This document shows positions 25,382 to 33,890 of a DNA stretch of 64,000 nt, piece after piece. Within the stretch, counting starts at the first letter, position 1. Each line of letters begins with the position of its first letter. The position numbers were made by a program, and so were the translations under genes. Origin of the DNA: Cytophagales bacterium (GTDB lineage Bacteria > Bacteroidota > Bacteroidia > Cytophagales > Cyclobacteriaceae); assembly GCA_017303805.1 (NCBI GenBank), contig JAFLBQ010000006.1, positions 186,001-250,000 of the forward strand, read 5' to 3'. The notes beneath the pieces are model-generated. The model had not been told where the DNA came from and ran no database searches. It saw only the letters and a list, made by a program, of their open reading frames with translations.

Positions 25382-26026
25382 TTAATCATGTGAATGATCG
25401 CAGTTGTAAATATCAAAATCCTTAAAGTCTCTCTTTATGTTCAGATCGAGGTCGCGGATCAATCCGTTTTCAATTTCATACACCCAGCCGTGCAAATGAA
25501 TTTCCTGATGGCGATCGAGTGCCTCCTGAACAATGGATGTCATCGACAGTCGAAAGACTTGCTCTTGTACGTTCAGTTCAACTAACTTCCGCCATTTCTC
25601 TTCTTCGTTGGTGAGGTGATCCAGTTCCTTCCTGTACTGGCGGTACACGTCTCGTATGCTCCTGAGCCAGTTGTCAATCAAACCATTGTGAGTTTTACTT
25701 AATGCCGCCTTTACCCCACCACATCCGTAATGCCCGCACACCACAATGTGCTTCACTTTTAATATGTCGACCGAGTATTGCAGCACCGCCATCAGGTTCA
25801 TATCGGTAGAGATGACCAAGTTGGAAATATTACGGTGTTCAAAAATTTCTCCGGGTCGGGTACCTGTGATCACGCTGGCGGGCGCACGGCTATCGGAGCA
25901 CCCGATAAATAAATATTCAGGATTTTGACCCAAGGCCATATTGGAAAAATAACTTGGGTCTTTCACCGTTTGCTGCGATGCCCAGGCTTTGTTGTTTTCA
26001 AATAATTGATCGTACGAGAATCTCAT
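25382..26026 (-). CDS. Beta-class carbonic anhydrase
   Basis: A 214-residue enzyme interconverting CO2 and bicarbonate. Zinc ligands are visible: Cys43 with Asp45 and Arg47 (GCSDSR), His99 and Cys102 (CGHYGCGG). The Asp-Arg dyad is intact. It is cytosolic, with no signal. It overlaps nothing but sits one base from the channel-like gene upstream, which is next to a bestrophin gene. A bicarbonate-handling unit is a reasonable inference. Confidence 0.92.
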   Translation of the reverse strand: MRFSYDQLFENNKAWASQQTVKDPSYFSNMALGQNPEYLFIGCSDSRAPASVITGTRPGEIFEHRNISNLVISTDMNLMAVLQYSVDILKVKHIVVCGHYGCGGVKAALSKTHNGLIDNWLRSIRDVYRQYRKELDHLTNEEEKWRKLVELNVQEQVFRLSMTSIVQEALDRHQEIHLHGWVYEIENGLIRDLDLNIKRDFKDFDIYNCDHSHD

Positions 26027-26027
26027 A

Positions 26028-26375
26028 TTAATTTACTTTTTTGTTTATTTCTGAGTTTACTTCTTCATCAAATGGATGACTGATGTTGAGCTTATGGATG
26101 TAGCGATGAAAAATCGGTATTGTCATAATGCCCACCAGCGACAAGAAGATGATGCCGCTATACAAAGCATATACACCGGCAAATACTTTACCGGCATTGG
26201 AAGTGGGTTCATCTACCGGTCCCATGCCCGTGAGCAACATGGCAGCATTTAGAAAAGCATCGTGCCAGGTGATGGGGCAATAGTACTTGAACCCGATCAT
26301 TCCACTGCCCAACGAAAAGATCAGAATGATGAAGCCTAACAAAAGACCTTTGGCTATAGGTGAAAGTTTTATCAT
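26028..26375 (-). CDS. Two-helix channel-like membrane protein
   Basis: A 115-residue protein with helices at about 10-28 and 68-90. Between them, WHDAFLNAAMLLTGMGPV looks like a pore helix and a filter. The layout resembles the 2TM potassium-channel pore, but the TVGYG filter is replaced by TGMGP, so potassium selectivity is doubtful. It may be a non-selective or regulatory membrane protein. It is sandwiched between the carbonic anhydrase (1 bp) and bestrophin (19 bp) genes. Confidence 0.6.
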   Translation of the reverse strand: MIKLSPIAKGLLLGFIILIFSLGSGMIGFKYYCPITWHDAFLNAAMLLTGMGPVDEPTSNAGKVFAGVYALYSGIIFLSLVGIMTIPIFHRYIHKLNISHPFDEEVNSEINKKVN

Positions 26376-26394
26376 CGCAATACGGTATTAATTT

Positions 26395-27300
26395 TTACAA
26401 AACATAGTAGCCATTATTTTCATTTTCGTGCTTAGGTTGGTCGCTATCCCCTATCATTTCTTTCAAGTTTCGCTCGATCGTTTGAGAAAGGGCCGTCATC
26501 GGAGTATCCAGTGGCTGATTTTCAAATGGATCTTGCATCAAAATAGAAGTCTCTTCGATGGCGATAAAAATAGCGGGGATGGCTATGGTAACGGCAATCT
26601 CGACTAATGGGTATTCATCGCTGATGCCAAAAGGCAGCAACGTGGCAAAAACATAAATAAGAAAGTGGATCATTAAACTGTATGATTTGGGGAACACCGT
26701 TTTCTTGATACGTTCGCACCGACCCATGGCATCGCACAAACGCTGCACGGTGCTATCTATTTGCTGTTGCTGCAGTGGGTTGATTTTCCCTTCTTCCAGT
26801 GCTTTTGCCAACGCTGTGGAGTGCGCGGACAGCAACGCATTGGGGATATGATTTGCCTTGATTGCATGACGGGTCAAGAAAGCAGCAACATCGGTCGAGA
26901 ACGGTTGTCTACGCAGAGACTGACTGAGCGCATAGCACCAATAAATTTGCCGATAGACAAAATCCCGGATGATTGCTTGATCACCGTCAGAGGAATTTTT
27001 GTGAAACGATATAACCTGCCTGATCAATGTTCTGGAGTCGTTCACAATAGCCCCCCATACAATTCGGGCTTCCCACCATCGCTCGTACGACTGGCTGACG
27101 CGAAAGGCGAGCAGTAACGAAAGCGCAGTGCCGATAATACCGGTTATCGCAAGTGGAACGAAAATTTTACCCAAGAACGAATACTGGTCGAGTACGCCCA
27201 CCACGATGGCATACGCGGAAATAATGGCGAGATCAATTTTGATTATTTTTAGAAACGGATAAACCGGTATTCGTTTGTCAAGTAGCATAGCCGAGAGCAT
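26395..27300 (-). CDS. Bestrophin-family anion channel
   Basis: A 301-residue membrane protein of the YneE/bestrophin family. The core WWEARIVWGAIVNDSRTL at about 86-103 is the hallmark. Flanking helices and a helical C-terminal region (IFIAIEETSILMQDPF) are normal. Bestrophins form pentameric anion or cation channels; some conduct bicarbonate. Its place next to a beta-carbonic anhydrase is suggestive. No motif here fixes ion choice. Confidence 0.85.
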   Translation of the reverse strand: MLSAMLLDKRIPVYPFLKIIKIDLAIISAYAIVVGVLDQYSFLGKIFVPLAITGIIGTALSLLLAFRVSQSYERWWEARIVWGAIVNDSRTLIRQVISFHKNSSDGDQAIIRDFVYRQIYWCYALSQSLRRQPFSTDVAAFLTRHAIKANHIPNALLSAHSTALAKALEEGKINPLQQQQIDSTVQRLCDAMGRCERIKKTVFPKSYSLMIHFLIYVFATLLPFGISDEYPLVEIAVTIAIPAIFIAIEETSILMQDPFENQPLDTPMTALSQTIERNLKEMIGDSDQPKHENENNGYYVL

Positions 27301-27344
27301 TACAATGTTTTAAATGAGTGGTACCACTATTCACTTTACGCCAA

Positions 27345-27608
27345 TCAGGCATCATTCCCACTTTTTTTCCGCGCTTTGATCATGACAACTAGCATACATA
27401 TCATGATCCCTCCAAGAATGGAGAAAAAAGTATTACCAAAATCCTTGAACGTAAGGATTTCGAGGTAGGAGTTGCCCAGATAATCCAACCAGGAAGTTCC
27501 GGCAGTATGTTCATCAAAAAAATGAGTGAACATCGTTAGCGGCCGGATCACGAGCACACCTAACAGGATACCCACAATAATTGCGATCAAGATCGATTTC
27601 TTTTTCAT
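27345..27608 (-). CDS. Small two-helix membrane protein, unknown
   Basis: An 87-residue protein with hydrophobic helices at both ends (ILIAIIVGILLGVLVI and FFSILGGIMICMLVVMI) and a polar 30-residue centre. I chose the ATG at 27608, immediately before the MKKK stretch, over an in-frame ATG eight codons earlier. No family is recognised. It lies between the czc genes and bestrophin; its relation to either is unknown. Confidence 0.5.
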   Translation of the reverse strand: MKKKSILIAIIVGILLGVLVIRPLTMFTHFFDEHTAGTSWLDYLGNSYLEILTFKDFGNTFFSILGGIMICMLVVMIKARKKSGNDA

Positions 27609-27699
27609 GTTTTTAGGGTTTACGTGTAACACTGTATAAATTATTCAACTATTGATTGATATGAATGCCCTTTAGCTTTTTCATATTACGGTGCTTTCT

Positions 27700-28878
27700 T
27701 TAATGTCCTTCATCTTCTTCACTGTTCTTTATCTTGGATAGAACAGAGTAAGCACCTTTGACAACAACTTCCTGGTTCACATCAAACCCTTCAGGCAGCA
27801 TTATCTCTGTAAACCCTTGCTCATGACTGCCGACTTGAATTTCGATCATTGTAAAATGTTGGGCATCGCCTTGTCTCCCTTCCGCGGGAATAAACAGGTA
27901 TTTCTTTCCCTGAAAGTCAATGATAGCTTCGTCAGGTAATGCATTTACCAAAGTGCCCCCGGTTTCCACAATCGCTTTCAGATACGTTCCGGGCAGTAGA
28001 TTGGAATCCTCCCGATCAATGTGGCAATGTATGCGGATAGTCCTATCCGCACTGATTTCGCGGCCCACCAAATGAACAGTGGCTATTCGTTCCTTAGTCT
28101 CATTGGCCAGCACAAATCGTACCTTCTGCCCGACCTTGATTTTTTGGGCATCCTTTTCAAACACCATGAGTTCGGCATGGAGATGCTCCGTGTCAACGAT
28201 TTCAAAAAGAATATCTGATGGATTAACAAACCTTCCAATGTTCACATTGACTTTGGTGACATATCCACTGATAGGGGAGTATACATTGGCGGTACTTGTA
28301 ATGCTTCCTGTTTCGAGTTTAGCCACGTCAATGTTGATTAGTTTCAATTTTGCCTGTAATCCGTTTTTCCGGATAAGCCAACTTTGGTATGTTGACTTGG
28401 CCTGCTGCAAAGCCTTTTGCGCATTCACATTTTCTTTTGCCAATTCCTGCTGCCGCTCAAAGTCCGCGCTGGCAAATTCAAACTGACTTTTGGCCTCAAG
28501 GTAATCCTGCTGCAATTGGATAAAGTCTGGATTTTCGATTACAGCTATCAATTCGCCCTTCTTTACCCGTGAGCCTTGCAACAGATCGGTACTTTTAAGA
28601 AAACCGCCCAGCGGAATGGAGACACTTACCATTTGCTGCGGTGGAACATCCAGAGCACCGTTTACTTTTATGGTTCCGCTGATTTGCTTGCGCTCTATCT
28701 TCCCAAAAGAAATGCCTGCGGTTTTTATTTGCACGGCAGTCAACTCAACCGAGTTCTTTTCTTCTTCGTGATGCTCTTTGGGTACATCGCCTTCTGAGGC
28801 TTTACTGCCACAGGATACAACAGCTGTTGTGATAAAAAGAACGATGATTATATAGCTTAATTTTAATATGTGTTTCAT
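27700..28878 (-). CDS. czcB: RND efflux periplasmic adaptor, CzcB-type
   Basis: A 392-residue membrane-fusion lipoprotein (lipobox Cys23). After the signal comes a His/Glu-rich linker (PKEHHEEEKN). The lipoyl half VSIPLGGFLKSTDLLQGS, a long coiled-coil hairpin (YLEAKSQFEFASADFERQQE), the second lipoyl half and a beta-barrel follow. The C-terminal region ends with NSEEDEGH. It is last in the czcA-czcC-czcB operon, 17 bp after czcC. It should couple the pump to the channel for divalent-metal or related efflux. Confidence 0.85.
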   Translation of the reverse strand: MKHILKLSYIIIVLFITTAVVSCGSKASEGDVPKEHHEEEKNSVELTAVQIKTAGISFGKIERKQISGTIKVNGALDVPPQQMVSVSIPLGGFLKSTDLLQGSRVKKGELIAVIENPDFIQLQQDYLEAKSQFEFASADFERQQELAKENVNAQKALQQAKSTYQSWLIRKNGLQAKLKLINIDVAKLETGSITSTANVYSPISGYVTKVNVNIGRFVNPSDILFEIVDTEHLHAELMVFEKDAQKIKVGQKVRFVLANETKERIATVHLVGREISADRTIRIHCHIDREDSNLLPGTYLKAIVETGGTLVNALPDEAIIDFQGKKYLFIPAEGRQGDAQHFTMIEIQVGSHEQGFTEIMLPEGFDVNQEVVVKGAYSVLSKIKNSEEDEGH

Positions 28879-28895
28879 GGTTGATATTATTATTA

Positions 28896-30125
28896 TTATT
28901 TATTGCCTGACAAAAGTTGAATGTAAATGATCCCTTGATTGTACTCGTTTAAGGTTTGCAAGAAGCCTTCTTTAATACTAATAGCGTTTCGTACTCCGAT
29001 AAGGTATTCGGCATAGCCAATCTCACCATTGCGAAAAGCTGTTCCAGACTGGCGTAATATCAGTTCTGAATTTGGCAAGGCTGATGAACGATAATATTCA
29101 AGACTGCTCTTGTTTTTTGTGAATTGCTGAATAGCCTGGTTCATCTGGCCATTCAAACTGACCTGATAATACTGATAACTACTTTGTGCTGCCTGCTGAT
29201 TATACGCTGCCGCCTTTACCCTGCCCTGATGGGGAACAAACCACAACGGAATTGAAAGTCCTACCTGGAAACCCGTGAAACGGTCGTTGCCGGAGGAGAT
29301 CGCTCCACTCTCAGGATTGGTTGTTCCGATGAGTGTCTGTGAAAAGAACCCCACTAAAAGGTCAGGGGCAAATTTGGACGACTCTACTTTTTTCTGACTC
29401 TTCGCTACTTCAACTTGTTGTCTCATAAAAGCAAGAGAAGGATTTGAAGTCAGAGCTGCACTGTCGGGTAATTCCTGCAATTTAATTTCAGACAACTCAT
29501 TCTCTTCAATTTCTGGAAGTGTCTCGGTGTTAAGCAGAGTTTTTAACTGCGTTCTCAAAACAAGAATATCGGCTTCTCCTCTTCGAAGTTGATTCTTAAC
29601 TTCATTCCGCTGCGTTTCAGCAGTTGCTTGCTCTAATAAATTTGATTCTCCTGTTTTATAACGTAAAGAGGCGGCCTTCAAAAAGCCTTCGTAGATGCTG
29701 TCTTGCTGCAAGAGCAAATCATACCGTGATTGGACGAAGGCAAGTTGATAATAAACTTGTTTAACCTGATACACCAACTCATTTTCTGTTGCTGCCTTTT
29801 TCAATTCGGTTGATGCGAGGAGTGACCGGTTGAGACTTCCCTGGCTTCCGAGAGCTGCAAACGGAATGGTTTGCAATACTGTTACATTATTATCACTTTT
29901 TGCATAGCTGTTGTACTGGCCTTTCATGAATGTAATATTAGTCTTAGGCAAATCGAAAGATGTTTTCTTCAGTTGCTTCTGGTATTCAACTTCAAAGGAA
30001 GCGGCCTTTATACCTTGATTATTTTTCAACGCCACGTCAATAGCTTGCTGAACGGTGAGTTTGCCAGACTGTGCAATTCCTGTAAGGAAGGAAATGCTAA
30101 ATAAGGCTGTGGTTATTATTCTCAT
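28896..30125 (-). CDS. czcC: TolC-type outer-membrane efflux channel, CzcC-type
   Basis: A 409-residue outer-membrane protein with a signal peptide (cleaved near GIAQ). It has two repeats of long coiled helices with the outer-membrane-factor signature ANNQAI-like segment (AIDVALKNNQGIKAA) and Tyr/Asn-rich turns. The ATG overlaps the pump stop (ATGA). It would form the exit duct for the CzcA pump. The lipobox of some CzcC proteins is absent. Confidence 0.85.
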   Translation of the reverse strand: MRIITTALFSISFLTGIAQSGKLTVQQAIDVALKNNQGIKAASFEVEYQKQLKKTSFDLPKTNITFMKGQYNSYAKSDNNVTVLQTIPFAALGSQGSLNRSLLASTELKKAATENELVYQVKQVYYQLAFVQSRYDLLLQQDSIYEGFLKAASLRYKTGESNLLEQATAETQRNEVKNQLRRGEADILVLRTQLKTLLNTETLPEIEENELSEIKLQELPDSAALTSNPSLAFMRQQVEVAKSQKKVESSKFAPDLLVGFFSQTLIGTTNPESGAISSGNDRFTGFQVGLSIPLWFVPHQGRVKAAAYNQQAAQSSYQYYQVSLNGQMNQAIQQFTKNKSSLEYYRSSALPNSELILRQSGTAFRNGEIGYAEYLIGVRNAISIKEGFLQTLNEYNQGIIYIQLLSGNK

Positions 30126-33100
30126 ATAGAAGAATCTTTTAATTTATTAGAACCAATTTTTTCAAAGTAGATGTAAAGGCACGGCAACACAATCAAAGTA
30201 AGTAGCGTGGAGCTTATCAAACCTCCAATCACTACCGTAGCCAGCGGCTTTTGCACTTCAGCCCCCGCACTTGTTGCCAACGCCATGGGCAGAAAACCAA
30301 GTGATGCAACAGCAGCAGTCATAAGTACCGGGCGTAAACGAACTCTTGTTCCCCGGAGAACAATTTGAATTAGGTCTGTCAACTCTTCTTTCTTCAGGCG
30401 ATTGAATTCACCAACCAGTACTATGCCATTGAGTACAGCTACCCCAAATAATGCAATGAACCCTATACCCGCGGAAACGCTAAAGGGCATCCCTCTTACC
30501 AGTAAAGCGAATATACCGCCAATGGCAGACATAGGAATTGCAGTGAAAATAAGAATGGACTGTTTCATCGACCCAAACGTAAAAAACAAGAGTAGCAATA
30601 TGAGCAGGAGCGCAACCGGTACAGCTACTGATAACCGCGCCTGCGCTTCTTTAAGGTTTTCGAACTGGCCGCCATAGGTTGGAAAATACCCCGGTGGAAA
30701 GTCAACTTGCTTTTCAATTTTAGATTGAAGTTCTTCAACAATGCTGGCTACATCACGTCCTCTCACATTAAAACCTACAATGATTCTTCGCTTTGCATCC
30801 TCGCGCTGAATTTGATTGGGCCCTATTTTAAATTCTATCTCTGCTAATTGCTTCAAAGGTATCTGTTCACCTCGGGGTGAAGAGACAAACAGGTTGCGAA
30901 CATCTTCGATATTCTGACGGCTTTGTGTACTAAGCCTAACCGTGAGATCATATCTTCTCTCACCTTCAAACACCAGCCCTGCTGCTTGTCCTGCGAAGGC
31001 AGTATTGATGGCCTGATTTATATTTTCAATGTTTAAACCATACTTAGCCACTTCATCGCGGTTTATGCTAATCACAATTTGTGGCAGACCAGTTACTTGC
31101 TCAACATACAAATCACGCGCACCTTGAACAGTGCCTGCAATTTTTGCCACCTGTTGAGATAAATCAGCGAGCACATTCAAATCTTCTCCAAAAATCTTCA
31201 CAGCTACATCCTGGCGTACGCCTGTCATCAACTCATTGAAGCGCATTTGTATGGGTTGTTGAAATCCAAACGTTACACCTGGCACTGCTTCGAGAGCCTC
31301 TCCCATTTTTTCCGCAAGTTCTTCCCGGCCACTGGCCTTTTTCCATTCGCTTTTATCTTTCAAGATTACCATCATATCGCACGCCTCAATAGGCATAGGG
31401 TCGGTTGGAATTTCGGATGAACCAATTTTGCCGACCACTTCTTTCACCTCGTCCGGAAACTCGCGCAAAAGAATTTCAGCTCCTTTGGTTGATGCGTCTA
31501 TGGTATAGGACAGACTACTTCCCGTAAGCACCCTGGTTTCAACTGCGAAGTCACCTTCTTCCAGAGTCGGTAAAAATTCTCCACCCATGCCCATAAAGAC
31601 AACAAGGCTGACTACAAATAATGCAACTGAAGAAACTACTACGATAAACTTGCGCTTCAATGCCCCATTGATTATCGGATCATAAATTCGATGAAAGAAA
31701 TCCATCATCCTGTCTGAGAAATTACGCTTATGTTCTGTGTTCTTGCTTAGGAACAAGGCTGACATCATGGGTACATAGGTAAGCGAGAGCAGGAATGCAC
31801 CCAGAATAGCGAAGCTCACGGTTTGCGCCATGGGCTTGAACATTTTTCCTTCAATGCCTACCAGTGCCAGTATAGGCAGGTATACAATCAGGATGATGAT
31901 TTCACCGAAGGCTGCTGAATTTCTGATTTTGGAAGCCGAGTGGTAGACCTCTTCATCCATTTGTTGTTGGGATAATCGAAATGAGCCTGTCCTGCCGTGC
32001 ATGGATTTATCGGTGATATGATGAAGGGTAGCTTCCACAATAATCACAGCTCCATCTACAATCAACCCGAAATCTATTGCACCGAGGCTCATCAAGTTGC
32101 CCGATACACCGAAGACATGCATGAGCGAGATGGCAAAAAGCATGGCCAGGGGGATAACCGAAGCCACGATCAGCCCGGCCCTGAAATTTCCAAGAAACAA
32201 CACCAGAACAAAAATGACAATGAGTGCCCCCTCGAGCAAGTTTTTTTCGACCGTGCCGACTGCCCTTGAAACTAAAGCACTGCGGTCAAGAAATGCTTCG
32301 ATGGTTACTCCTTCGGGAAGATTTTTCTTGATTTGCTCCATGCGTTTCTTTACACGGTTTACCACAGCGTTTGAGTTTTCCCCCTTTAGCATCAGAACAA
32401 TTGCACCTACTACTTCGCCTTCATTATTGTAGGTCATGGCTCCATAACGATTAGCAAAACCAAACCGAACATCTGCCACATTGCGGATAAGAATGGGAAT
32501 TCCGGCTTCCGTATTTTTAACTACAATCTTACCGATGTCATCAACTGAATTGATTAACCCTTCACTGCGAATGAACCACGCATTTGGTTTTTTATCAATA
32601 TATGCGCCACCTGTATTCTGATTATTTTTTTCCAATGCCGTAAATACATCAGCAATGCCAAGATTATAACTGCGAAGTTTGTCAGGGTCAAGTGCTATTT
32701 CATATTGTTTTAAAAAACCTCCGAAGCTTGCTACGTCAGCCACACCGGGCGTACCAAGCAGTTGTCTTCGCACAATCCAATCCTGAATAGAACGAAGTTC
32801 CATCGCATCGAACTTGTCTTCATATCCTTTCTCTGCGCGAACTATGTATTGATAAATTTCACCGAGGCCGGTGGTTATCGGAGCCATTTCGGGTGTGCCC
32901 ACACCCGGTGGAATTTGATTTGCTGCCACAGTTAACCGCTCGTTTACTTGTTGACGTGCCCAGTACACATCCACATTGTCGTGAAAAACAATAGTAACAA
33001 CCGAAAGACCAAAGCGCGAAAAACTTCTTATTTCCCTTATGTCAGGAATGGTAGCCATGGTTTGCTCTACCGGAAATGTAACGAGGCGTTCGATGTCTAA

Positions 33101-33274
33101 AGCAGATTGCGAAGGTGCAATGGTAAGAATCTGAACCTGATTATTGGTGATGTCAGGCACGGCATCAATGGGAAGTTGCGAGAGCGAGTAACTTCCCCAT
33201 GCAATCAAGCCGAGCGTTAACAGCCCGATGATTAGTTTATTTTTTATGGAGTAATGAATGATTTTATCGAGCAT
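30122..33274 (-). CDS. czcA: Heavy-metal RND efflux pump, CzcA/CusA family, intact
   Basis: A 1,050-residue proton-driven pump, full length. It starts MLDKIIHYSIKNKLI, with PIDAVPDITNNQVQI in the first loop. The proton-relay helix is DFGLIVDGAVIIVEA, with Asp in place. The second half (GEFLPTLEEGDFAVE, GFIALFGVAVLNGIVL) is complete. VDGAVIIVE and the loop sequence are nearer to CzcA/divalent-type pumps than to CusA, but specificity is not provable. It leads the operon, preceded by a 49-codon membrane-protein gene. Confidence 0.9.
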   Translation of the reverse strand: MLDKIIHYSIKNKLIIGLLTLGLIAWGSYSLSQLPIDAVPDITNNQVQILTIAPSQSALDIERLVTFPVEQTMATIPDIREIRSFSRFGLSVVTIVFHDNVDVYWARQQVNERLTVAANQIPPGVGTPEMAPITTGLGEIYQYIVRAEKGYEDKFDAMELRSIQDWIVRRQLLGTPGVADVASFGGFLKQYEIALDPDKLRSYNLGIADVFTALEKNNQNTGGAYIDKKPNAWFIRSEGLINSVDDIGKIVVKNTEAGIPILIRNVADVRFGFANRYGAMTYNNEGEVVGAIVLMLKGENSNAVVNRVKKRMEQIKKNLPEGVTIEAFLDRSALVSRAVGTVEKNLLEGALIVIFVLVLFLGNFRAGLIVASVIPLAMLFAISLMHVFGVSGNLMSLGAIDFGLIVDGAVIIVEATLHHITDKSMHGRTGSFRLSQQQMDEEVYHSASKIRNSAAFGEIIILIVYLPILALVGIEGKMFKPMAQTVSFAILGAFLLSLTYVPMMSALFLSKNTEHKRNFSDRMMDFFHRIYDPIINGALKRKFIVVVSSVALFVVSLVVFMGMGGEFLPTLEEGDFAVETRVLTGSSLSYTIDASTKGAEILLREFPDEVKEVVGKIGSSEIPTDPMPIEACDMMVILKDKSEWKKASGREELAEKMGEALEAVPGVTFGFQQPIQMRFNELMTGVRQDVAVKIFGEDLNVLADLSQQVAKIAGTVQGARDLYVEQVTGLPQIVISINRDEVAKYGLNIENINQAINTAFAGQAAGLVFEGERRYDLTVRLSTQSRQNIEDVRNLFVSSPRGEQIPLKQLAEIEFKIGPNQIQREDAKRRIIVGFNVRGRDVASIVEELQSKIEKQVDFPPGYFPTYGGQFENLKEAQARLSVAVPVALLLILLLLFFTFGSMKQSILIFTAIPMSAIGGIFALLVRGMPFSVSAGIGFIALFGVAVLNGIVLVGEFNRLKKEELTDLIQIVLRGTRVRLRPVLMTAAVASLGFLPMALATSAGAEVQKPLATVVIGGLISSTLLTLIVLPCLYIYFEKIGSNKLKDSSI

Positions 33275-33278
33275 GGTA

Positions 33279-33428
33279 TTATTTGTGGTTAATGTTTAGA
33301 TGAGGGAGCAACATCGTTGTCAGCAACAAAAGCAAGAGTAATAAGCATGCTACTACTACAAGTGCATATTGAATGATTGACCAAATGATGCCTTTCTTCT
33401 TGGGCTTTTTGCTTTTAGCGCGTCCCAT
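33279..33428 (-). CDS. Small single-helix membrane protein at the head of the czc operon
   Basis: A 49-codon ORF, basic at the start (KSKKPKKK) and then one hydrophobic helix (about residues 14-40, with a run of eight Leu) ending TTMLLPH. It stops 4 bp before the czcA start. Small single-helix proteins are often attached to efflux pumps (the AcrZ type is a precedent), but no match was tested. No strong ribosome site is visible. Confidence 0.5.
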   Translation of the reverse strand: MGRAKSKKPKKKGIIWSIIQYALVVVACLLLLLLLLTTMLLPHLNINHK

Positions 33429-33458
33429 TATTAAAACCGTTAAATGAAGTACAAGTCA

Positions 33459-33477
33459 ATGACAATCAAATTGTCAT
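33459..33477. promoter_or_regulatory. Perfect 19-bp palindrome, candidate operator of the czc operon
   Basis: ATGACAAT, three bases, ATTGTCAT: two perfect 8-bp arms, 31 bp upstream of the small-protein start and about 185 bp upstream of czcA. It is in the 89-bp gap downstream of the DUF6660-like gene, where the operon promoter should be. Arm length and spacing suit a dimeric repressor. Which regulator binds is unknown. Confidence 0.55.
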
Positions 33478-33517
33478 GACAAAAGGAATTCCCGAAGCAA
33501 CGGAAATGTGTGAGGTA

Positions 33518-33838
33518 CTAAATTTTAGGAGGTTGCCAGATGGAGTGGCCGATGTTTGAAACGGATCTTTCGAAATACGAAGAGCGTTGCTTTGTATTGT
33601 GTGCAAAAATTGAAAACTCTTGATTGGCTCGTGAGGTGAGTTGCACATGGGCTGCACAACAGGCACAAATGCAAAAGGGCGTACATTGATCTATTTCCCT
33701 ACTGGTATGGTCATGATCGGTAACAGAAATGAATGCCATACCGGCTTTGCGCTCATCCATACACGTTTCCTTGTCGCTGCACGGGTAAGCCGACAACGCA
33801 AGCACGTACAAGGCAAAAAGAAAGCGAATCACTCTCAT
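33518..33838 (-). CDS. Small Cys/His-rich exported protein, DUF6660-like
   Basis: A 106-residue protein starting at the ATG at 33838 (MRVIRFLFALYVL); longer in-frame readings only add a shadow. After the signal come SDKETCMDE, HDHTS and CTPFCICACCAAH, the last a dense Cys/His cluster. This matches my recollection of DUF6660, a family found beside Czc/Cus genes in Bacteroidetes. It probably binds metal in the periplasm. Position: directly upstream of the czc promoter region. Confidence 0.7.
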   Translation of the reverse strand: MRVIRFLFALYVLALSAYPCSDKETCMDERKAGMAFISVTDHDHTSREIDQCTPFCICACCAAHVQLTSRANQEFSIFAHNTKQRSSYFERSVSNIGHSIWQPPKI

Positions 33839-33890
33839 AGCACAAAAATAAGCAAAAAACAGTGCAATAGGGTTGCAACATACTAAATCG

